Below are positions 1 through 7,900 of a stretch of DNA of 13,285 bases, one piece after another (positions within the stretch are counted from its first letter, which is position 1; every line of letters starts with the position of its first letter). The stretch is taken from contig JAHBMJ010002050.1 in the NCBI GenBank assembly GCA_018398765.1, positions 10,001 to 23,285 of the forward strand, given 5' to 3'. The notes under the pieces were generated by a model. The model worked only from the letters and a program-made list of their open reading frames with translations. It was not told the DNA's origin and searched no databases. Made by a program: the position numbers and the translations under genes. The stretch comes from Chromera velia (lineage: Eukaryota > Sar > Chromeraceae).

Positions 1-183
1 AGGTCGAAGTGCTAAGCAGAAAAGAAGATGATGCGGCGAACGGAACATGAAGCCCTCTAGAAGTTCCAAGCAAGGGTTTTCACCTCGACCTAGCTGACTG
101 CCTTGCCAGCCAGCGAAGAAGCAGCACAATGTCATCCCCTTTGCACCCTTCTCTCTCTGTTGCCACCTGCCGGCGGCCTGCAG

Positions 184-334
184 TTGTGCCGAGGTTTGTC
201 CCGCCAAGTCGAAGAAGGCGGCAGACAAGGACCTCAACTTGAAGGAAGAGAAAGTGGGCAAGGACGCCTTTGAGTTGGACTTCTCGGGCCTGAATCAAAT
301 GTTCAAGTTCGACGAGTTCAACTTCCACGGATAG
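184..334 (+). CDS. Terminal exon of an unrecognised protein (C-terminal 49 residues)
   Basis: A plus-strand reading frame opens after a pyrimidine-rich stretch ending in CCTGCAG at 183, a good 3' splice site, and closes at a TAG at 332-334. With one leading base that completes a split codon, it gives 49 residues. They begin CAEVCPAKSKKAADKD, pass through a Lys/Glu-rich stretch, and end in an aromatic/acidic tail, FKFDEFNFHG. The tail shows amphipathic, protein-like composition: hydrophobic residues alternate with acidic ones (FELDF, FKFDEF). I do not recognise the family. Positions 1-183 read as intron or poorly supported upstream exon; a Ser/Thr kinase-like or other domain cannot be claimed. 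The exact acceptor is uncertain because an alternative AG lies just before the SKKAAD stretch. The gene converges on the E2 gene that ends at 4697. Confidence 0.5.
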
Positions 335-1540
335 CTAGAGGGGCTGATCGAGGCTGATCGATAAATCGAGACGCCGGCAGCAGCGCTTCATTCCCATCCA
401 CCCGCGTGTGTGTCTTTTTACTTTTTAATTTCGATCGTTTCGACGTGTATGGTCGAACCGCACTCCCGAAAACCGATCGGAGCTCTACTTTGTGACAGAT
501 TCTCCTTCACATGATTTTGTCCCTTTTTCTGCATGCAACGTGTTGCGACAACACATTAATTCGTTCTGACAGTAGGCATCGATCCACATTGATCTCCATT
601 CTTTGAGACTCTTTGCATCGCGCTCAACGGTTTTTCACAGCCTCCATCGCGTGACATGACAAAGAGGGAGAAGGAGCAGAAGGACGGTGCCGTTGTCATC
701 CCAGGCAGTAGAAGAGCGAATAACCAAAATCGAAATCTGCATGCATGTCAAATTTAAACTGTTGAATGGCCTCGTGGAAACTTGGTGCTTCGATCGTCAC
801 GTGACGAACCCCCCAGATCAGAACCCGACTGGGAGACGATGAATGAAGGAATGAATGATTCAGGAATGAATGATTCAAAGAATCATTCAAAGAATGAATC
901 AAAAAATGAATGAACGCCCACAGCACGTGCATCGATCTGGCAGAGCATAGACTGCTTTGCGGTCGAACTGCTTATCTCTTTTCCCTTCATGATTCTGTCA
1001 GCATACGGGAAAGAGTGAATATGCATGCATGAATGGTATCCTACACGAAGGTCGGCATTCAAAAGTCGCACCCCCACTCCGTCCGGTCTGCATGCATGCA
1101 TCGCCGCATTCGTGAGGACTGCGAGGGGGCGGGCAGGTGTTGGTAGCTGTTGACTTGTCGTTACCCTCTTTACATGCCAGAAACTACCCTTTAATTTTCA
1201 CTTCATGCATCGCTTTTGTCGATCCTTATGAATCAAAAATCGATTGAAAAACTGTCTCATCTTATAAGTTAAGTTTCATGCATTCTTTCATGAACAGAAT
1301 GAACTTGAAAAAAAACTTAAGGCTGCATGAGTATATGTATCCTGTAGTTCATTGCAGTAGTTGAGTCATTGCAGTAGTTGACTCATATATATTAAATGAT
1401 CCTAGTGATAGTTAGTTAATAATCTAAGTAGTCATCACGGAATATCACCTCTTTATTAGAATTTTAGCACCAAACCCATTGCTAACAGGCCGTCCCAGAG
1501 GAATAGGAGAGACTGAGTGCTAGACTGAGTACAGCAACCG
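335..1540. other. Non-coding 3' flank and intergenic DNA
   Basis: No convincing exon was seen on either strand. The first part is presumably the 3' UTR of the upstream gene and includes a GGCTGATCGA direct duplication at about 344-362. Further on there are ATGA/ATTC-type short repeats (835-915), several TGCATGCA palindromes (about 739-747, 1021-1030, 1089-1100), and an AT-rich stretch from 1200 to 1470. The short reading frames here have repeat-like or erratic composition. Confidence 0.6.
835..915. repeat. Degenerate (ATGA)n repeat with a small hairpin
   Basis: Tandem GAATGA/ATTC units are interleaved. Within them TGAATGATTC (867-876) and GAATCATTCA (880-889) form a perfect 10-bp inverted repeat with a 3-nt AAA loop. 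The direct repeats GGAATGAATGATTCA and AAGAATCATTCAAAGAAT suggest replication slippage. No function is implied. Confidence 0.6.
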
Positions 1541-1554
1541 TCCCAGAAGTGACA

Positions 1555-2430
1555 GACAGACAGAAAAAAGAAGTGAGGGAGGCACCCCAACACAAACAGT
1601 CGGTCTGGCTCTCAGTCACACCTCTCAGCTCCCTACACACCAATCTGACTCCCGATGAGTTCAAAGACGCGCTAGCCATCCACTATTAAACCGAACTACG
1701 AGGGGAGAAGGAGATGTGTGAGGGGTGCGCGGGAATATGGAACTTCGAACTTAGCGTGTTACGATATAGCCAGGAGTGTTGCACTGTTGCGTAGACGGAA
1801 GGAAGGTCAAGAATGAGGTGGACGTGCTAGGAACGGATCTAAAATGCGCTTCCGCTAGCTTGAACATGCCCTGAGTTTTTGTTACCTTGCGCCACAACGA
1901 TGTCAACGCCACCTGGGCTGGGCTAGCAGCCAAGACCTACCTAGGGGGGGCAGTAAATGGTCATGAACCCATCATCCGGGAGGAAAGGGAAGTGCCGGGA
2001 TGCCCTGGGCTGAAAAGGGACTTCCAGGTGCGCGGGGTGTACGTCCGATAGAGGCAGGCAATTTTTGATACAAGAGTGAGCAACCCATATGCCGTTTCCA
2101 AAGACGACACTCTATGGACCGCCGTCCTCTCTTCCCAAGCCCAAGAGAAGAAAACGAAGCACGCAGGGGCATGTGGGGACGATGTTGTGGGGACAGGGGA
2201 TCTTGCAGGGGATACGACTTCATCCCACTATAATGAGCCTGGTGGATGACACACCCCACAAGGAAGCCAACACATTCCTGTGTAGGCTGGCGGGACTGTT
2301 GAGCAAGAAGTGGGGGCCAGGGTATGGGAAGGTGTATGGATGAATCCGAGCGCGGCTGCAAGTCGCCCACCTGCAGGCAGCAAGTGCATATATCAGGGGT
2401 ATACAAGGCCTTACAGGCAAAGGGGGAGAG
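1555..2430 (+). pseudogene. Decayed LINE (RLE-type) C-terminal domain
   Basis: Read in shifting plus-strand frames, the region matches the C-terminal part of restriction-like-endonuclease LINE ORFs. In order: SVWLSVTPLSSLHTNL followed by DEFKDALAIHY (from about 1600); CEGCAGIWNFE (about 1714-1750), a zinc-ribbon-like Cys pair; then, after an inserted repeat, EHALS and the RHNDVNATWAGLAAKTY block (about 1891-1940) with the usual Arg-His; EPIIREEREV; DFQVRGVYVR..RQAIFDTRV (about 2020-2078), equivalent to the D-x(n)-D endonuclease motif; QAQEKKTKHA; HKEANTFLCRLAGLLSKKWG (about 2257-2317); and IRARLQVAHLQAASAYIRG (about 2344-2400). In-frame stops (1687, 2050, 2341), at least two frameshifts and the 105-bp insertion make it a dead copy. 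Domain names come from memory of LINE families, without a search. It belongs to a different lineage from the LINE at the right edge, whose motifs are spaced and spelled differently. Confidence 0.72.
1749..1853 (+). repeat. 105-bp dispersed repeat, copy 1 (inside the LINE relic)
   Basis: By eye it aligns without gaps to 2507-2611, with 14 mismatches in 105 bp (about 87% identity), 12 of them transitions. It splits the LINE frame between IWNFE and EHALS. The flanks look like an imperfect target duplication: CTTCGAAC at 1743-1750 and CTTGAAC at 1859-1865. If so, the insert is 1751-1858 and begins TTAGCG and ends CGCTAG, near-perfect inverted termini. A short nonautonomous element is the simplest reading; ends and class are inferred. 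Confidence 0.7.
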
Positions 2431-2506
2431 ATGGGTAGATTCAGTAGTGTACTTATCCTCATGGACGACTGATTCAAAACTATAAAAGAATGATCAATCA
2501 AATAAA

Positions 2507-2611
2507 ACTTAGGATATTGCGATGTAGCTAGGTGTGTTGCACTGTTGCATAGATGGAAGGAAGATCAAGAGTGAGGCGGACGTGCTAGGAACAGATCTAA
2601 AATACGCTTCC
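2507..2611 (+). repeat. 105-bp dispersed repeat, copy 2
   Basis: Same orientation and length as copy 1. It shares long exact blocks such as TGTTGCACTGTTGC and GGACGTGCTAGGAAC. It lies about 80 bp beyond the end of the LINE similarity, just after an AATAAA. The flanks differ from copy 1, and no target duplication is evident. Confidence 0.75.
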
Positions 2612-4435
2612 CCATTTGATTCCCCATTTTTAATAATAATTGTCTCTAGTATTTTTTAGCATATTATTTGAAAATTGATACTGAATGTTGTAGAATTATA
2701 TTAGAATATTATCATTGGCCACTAGCCGCGTGACTAGCGTTGGCCGTCCCGCTCCTGTGGGATTCTTGTGGGAGAAAATTAAGACCGGTGGAGAGGTGGT
2801 TTTTGTTGTGTGCTGTGCAGGTTTAACCAGGTTTTGTCTCTAGGTTTTGTCTTCTCCAAGTTCTGCCCCGGCAGCCCTGCCTGACAGATGAGTTTAACCT
2901 AGACTGAAGCAAAGGTCACCGAAGGGGCCGCCTAGTCTTGTAAGCCTTCAAATGCCTCATGGAACGTAGGTTGAATGAACGAATTTCTCCATAACATGCC
3001 GGTTTGGCCAAAGCCTAAGTCGTGCCAGTGGCTTACTGGCTTTAACCTAATTATTAACTCATTCAAACTCGAGCGATCTAGTTCAAACTATAATAATTAT
3101 ATCAGTAAAACATATATCAGATATGTTTCGTATGTAATATCACATTCGTGTTTAAAACTGTGTAGATCTAGTTCCAGATTTACTCCCAAGTTTACTTTTA
3201 CCAGTCTTCTACATGCACGGCATGGAGGGAACTTGTCGTTGTGGTACAGCCTGATGACCATTTTATCAGTCAGGACTCAGGACGTCAGGCGCCTGGCTCT
3301 GGCAACGCACGGCTCCTTAGTTGCACGGCTCAGGGCGGCATGGGTGTCTTTCTTGAGGTGCACATGTGTGAAGGTGCGCGGTCTCCAAGAGACACCGCAA
3401 CGATCGATGCAGCATGAAAGAGGTGTTTGAAACGGAACACAACGTCCTGAAAGGTGAAAGTAGTGCATATGCGGAGGAAGGCTTTGGGTCGTAAGAGAGA
3501 CACTTAAGAGAAGAAGGATCGAAAAAATGGAGTCGCGAGAGAAGAATCGACGGGGGGAGGGGAGACATGCATTGAAGCAGAAATGGAAGTCACAGAGAAA
3601 GGTCTTTGACGGTGCATGGGCGAGTAACGAGTAACTTCCTGCAGGAAGACCGGTCATGCATGTGGTTCACTTGTGGTCATGGAGTCGATGGCTTCATTGA
3701 AAAGGTCATTGCTACCTCCTGTAACAGAAAAAACAGTTTTTAGTCTTCCCAAAAGGGAAAAGCCATCATTGAGGCGCAACATCGGTGTACGAAGGGAGTT
3801 TTTCTTTTTCTGTTGGCCTCACTGTCCTTCCAGTTTTTGTTTGGCTCGCGCGAAGAAGACTCTCATTTCCCCTCTCGGCCGCTCTCCTGTATCCCCTACT
3901 AAGGAGTCTTTCTTGTTCTTTGTGACTTTCTAGCGGCTCTTTGTTCCTTTGAATCGTATGCCTCTTTCTTTGCCACCATCACAGATTGTTTCTTTTCACT
4001 TTTTCACTCTTCTCATGAATCACCAGATAAATGGAAGTTTGAATCAATAAATGAATAAATGATTGATTGATTTGACTGACTGACTGATTGAGCGAATGAA
4101 TGGGTGCATGAATACATTGATCACTCAGACAGCCATATGGCTATAAAACTCACGCGCACTCACGTCTTTCCCATTCTAATCCAACCCCGCCCACCCACCC
4201 GCACACGCAAGCGACTCCGGTCAGGAAGACGCTCTAGATGCGGCCCTGCAATCTCTCAGAATTATTCTGCCAAGTCAACACACTCCACCACCAAGGAAAG
4301 GTCCTTCACCTTCACTTCAAAAATTAAGCGCAGCCAGAACGACCTTTCCGAGAGACAGAGAGAGAGGATGAAGAGGCTGCCTGCCTGCTTGCCTGGAGAT
4401 CGCGACAGGCCTCTGACCGTCTCTCTCTAGGGAGA
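2612..4435. other. Intergenic DNA without a supported gene
   Basis: AT-rich DNA (2612-2710, 3040-3180) alternates with mixed-composition DNA. The longest open frames (2975-3430 plus, 3277-3657 minus, 4104-4430 plus) have erratic composition, no recognisable motif and no family resemblance. A weakly protein-like plus-strand stretch at about 2725-2960 (EKIKTGGEVVFVV and KQRSPKGPPSLV, with stops between) could be another dead mobile element. Tetranucleotide TGAA/TTGA/CTGA repeats occupy about 4045-4112. Confidence 0.5.
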
Positions 4436-4439
4436 AGGG

Positions 4440-4455
4440 AACAACAGAGAGAGAT

Positions 4456-4504
<49 letters not shown>

Positions 4505-4522
4505 AGGAGAGAGAGAGAGGAA
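4440..4522. repeat. Compound (CA)n/(GA)n microsatellite
   Basis: A run of CACACACACA is followed by about 20 GA dinucleotides and further GAGA-rich DNA. It lies about 180 bp beyond the stop codon of the minus-strand E2 gene, so in that transcript or its 3' flank it would read as (TC)n(TG)n. Frames calling Ser/Leu/Cys-rich proteins here are artefacts of the repeat. Confidence 0.9.
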
Positions 4523-4696
4523 GGGTCGGTTGAGCAGATACAGACCGGAAAGCAAGAAGAGAGAGCCCTGCAAAAAACTGTTGCGGTGAATATCGGGAAA
4601 GGTCCCACGTCTCATCTTCTACCTCACTTCCATCCAGACAGACTCAACAATTCATTCTCAAAAGTTCCTCTCAGCCTCTCCTTCGTCTCGCTGTTT

Positions 4697-4917
4697 TCAG
4701 TTTCCCTTCTCCTTCTTTTCCGCGTTCAGAATTTTCTGAAGTTTTGGGAGGCTCTTCTCCAGCTTGGCCTTTGCCTGGATCACCCTGTCCCTCCCACCAG
4801 GCGGCAAATCCGGCGTCTCCTCCCACCCTTCCAACACCCGAAAGATGTGGTCCTTCCGCAGAAGAAAGTGAGAAGCAACCGCAGCCTCAAAACCTTTGGG
4901 AGGCGCTGCCGCAACGT
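4697..4917 (-). CDS. E2 gene exon 11: C-terminal helix and tail
   Basis: The acceptor is TTCCATGCAG. A split Asp codon leads into [20 protein letters not shown] and [11 protein letters not shown], matching 'PP..FE..V..HF..R...I...C..W' of plant PHO2 and BIRC6. A Lys-rich tail ([20 protein letters not shown]) ends at a stop at 4699-4697. Using an upstream acceptor (TTCCAG at about 4993) would add an extra segment that does not align, so it was not chosen. Confidence 0.88.
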
Positions 4918-7900
4918 CTGCATGGAACAAGTGACGCACGCAAGCAATCATGAGAGAGCCCTGATAGAGAGCAGACCGTCCGTCTGGAACTGCCCGTGCG
5001 TCCGTGGGTCCGTCCCTTCGTTTGTCCATCTGTTTGCCCTGTATCTATCTGTCTGCTTCTTTCTCTCTCTTCCATCTGTCTGTCAGCGCGGTGTCCTACC
5101 TGACCGAGACCACTGCAGTCTCCCCGGCCTTGTGCCCGCGTGACTGCCTGACACACCTGCTGAGGGTGAAGGAAGCAACGTACCTGCCATTGCGAAAAGC
5201 GCAGTGCTGGGCAGGAGGTTGAGGTTGTACCTTTTGCTGTGGCTGCAACAAAATCAAAAGAGTGAGTGAAGGCAAGCGAAGGAAGTTGACCGAGGAAAAA
5301 GTGAGTTCTAGGATTGTAGCAAAGGGCGAAAGGAAGGGAAGGGCCCGGCTCCCCCCAATGGAGAGTCCCCCCATGAGAAACAGAACAAGAAAGACAAATT
5401 GAACAGAGCTTCTGCATGTACCGGGCTTTTCTTGCCATAGACGGACAAAAACTGTCTTTCTTTCCAAGCCGCACTTTGTCGCACAGACACGCAGCTGCTT
5501 TCTCGACCATGCAAAGAGAACACCCACCAAAGCGACCCACCAACCCACCCACCGACCGACCCGTCGCCGGTTTTGCTTCCTCTGCTCGCCTCATACCCCT
5601 GCAGGCATGGTGCAACGTTCGATGCGTGGATGCATTTGTGCGTGAATGGGTTCGTGCACATATGTATCTATGTGTGCAATGCACTTCAGCGTCTAGCTAA
5701 CTGGTCACACCCCCACTAATTTTCACACCTATCGACGCCTGTAACAAAAACTGCCGGTTACCATCTGCATTCTCTCATTGTATTCAGGAAGCAAAGAACA
5801 CCGACGCAGCAATCTTCAGCCTGCCTTGCTTGCTTGGAAAGCGCACTACCGGAGCGAGAGTCGCTTTACCCAATGATCTGTTGGGCTTTTGGCGAGAGGT
5901 GCGGGTCTCGGGGGGCGTTTGGACAGAACAGCCGAGACACTCGATCAGCACAGTGGATCGATAGATACAATTGCGCGTGAGTGGGGAAACAACAAGGCCA
6001 GCGGGAGAAAATAAATAGCAGCTGCAGCTACAAGAACGAAGCGCCATTTGACACGAAGCAGAACAGAGGCCGTTTGACACACAACTGAGGCCGCACTCGA
6101 CTAACTGACCGGTTCATTGAAGTACGGATCTGGAACGAAGATCAGCGACTGAATAGAAATCAGCACCTGATCGAGGTAGGCAGGGAAGAGCATGATGCAT
6201 CACGATGCAACCGATGCATTTTCACAAACCACCAAGAGGAGAGTGAAAGCCCAACACCAAGGCCCGCCCATTCAGTGAGAAAAACATTGCTTTCCACACT
6301 GTCGACTGACTTCAACACAACACCACTGAATCACCAAACAGAAGAAGGAAAAAAGGAAGGAAAAAAGGAAGGAAGAAAGGGACCGTCAGTGGAGCGTCAA
6401 AAACCGAGGTCGATCTCGGTGCAGCGAAAAGAGAGCTTCAGGAGACGGACGGTCATTTGTGTACCGGAAAGCTAGATAGAAGGTATCAATTGCGTTCAAG
6501 CGGAAAGAGAAAGAAGAAAAAGATTCAAGCCGTCTTCTGGCCAGTCGCAAAAGCCTCCTGGAGCAATTCCTTCAAGCCTCCCGGAGGCATTTCAAAACCG
6601 CTGGAAGGCTGTCACGTCAAAAATACAGCCAGTCAAAAAGATGGTATTCAACCACTCTCCCTCACTCCATTCACTGCTCCCTTCCTCCCTCAGAATTGCC
6701 TTTCCATCAGCCCTCCCTGCCGTCCGCTCTCTCCCTCGATCCACCCACCCCTTTCTCCCTCCCTGCCTCCTGTGGTTCATCTGACTACTCTGACACCCAC
6801 CTGCAGAGCTGTCGACGCGGAGGGATTCCAGGTCTCGGTGGAGTCGCCCTGCATGCATGCATCCATGCAAGAGGCGGTCATGGTCATCCTCTCATGTCAT
6901 GCACCTAGTCCAACAAAAACACAATCTCACACGCTCCAGCAGGCAAAAGCAGTAGGGAGAAAGAGAGACAGACTTTCTGCATGCAAGACACCGGCCCAGT
7001 CACCCACTCATTTCTGCAGGGAAGCACGCTCCCACGATGAAGATAGAGAGTAAGAAACAGTGCTCCTCCAATGCCCTGACGCATTCCAGGCATTGACAGG
7101 AACCTGGCTCGATCAGTGATCACAAACATGCGCTCTCTCACTCTTCATCCCCCCCCCACACTGACCTGCCACGTTCCGAGAAGGGACAGGCAGACCTTCC
7201 CGCAGTTGTACAGATTCGGGTTGAACCGCACAGTTCCCCCTCCAGTCGTCTTGAGGAGCACCTGGAAGCAAGCATGGGTGCGCGTGTGTATCCATTTATG
7301 CTGACGAAAGCATTGACGCAACTACAGCGAAATGAAGAGAGGATCGATCACGCAATCGCAGCATTTAAGCAATCGTTCTGTGGAACATATGATAGAGGGG
7401 TCACGTGGAAACGACGCAAAACACACAGGCACTTTCTACAGTCCCCAAACATTTCTGCTCACCAACGAGTGCAGTCAGAAGGCCACGAGGCATTTGTTTG
7501 GTCAAGACAGAAGAACAGAACCCTAGAAAAAAAACAGGTCAAGACAGAAGAACAGAACCCTAGAAAACGAGGCATTTTTTTGGTCAAGACAGAAGAACAG
7601 AACCCTAGAAAACGAGGCACTTTTTTGGTCAAGACAGAAGAACAGAACCCTAGAAAACGAGGCATTTTTTTGGTCAAGACAGAAGAACAGAACCCTAGAA
7701 AACGAGGCATTTTTTTGGTCAAGACAGAAGAACAGAACCCTGGAAAAAAAAGAGTGGCCAGAAGAGAAAGTGTCGACGTCAAGTTGAATTAAAACGGCAT
7801 TCCGGGCCATTCCGATTTATTATTTAGATCAGCATCCAAAGGACACGCCTTAAATTCGAAAGTTGATGACAGACGAACCCTTGGGGGTGCTTGAGGGTAC

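Noticed and set aside
2975-3430. 151-residue plus-strand ORF
   Set aside because: No recognisable motif, AT-rich first half, and no splice or family support; it is probably chance.
5104-5160. Possible extra exon after SKRYN, flanked by CAG and GTAGGA
   Set aside because: Its translation does not match the family. The join of exon 10 to the acceptor at 4918 keeps phase and spacing.
4887-5684. 265-residue minus-strand ORF
   Set aside because: It runs across two introns and reads exon 10 and 11 in the wrong frames; the spliced frames match the E2 family.
7484-7753. Regular repeats resembling a CRISPR array
   Set aside because: Units are contiguous with identical 'spacers', in a eukaryotic intron; this is a minisatellite.
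7274-7792. 172-residue plus-strand ORF with [12 protein letters not shown] repeats, and the matching minus-strand repeat ORFs
   Set aside because: It is created by a 45-bp minisatellite in an intron of the E2 gene. The unit length being a multiple of three explains the open frames.
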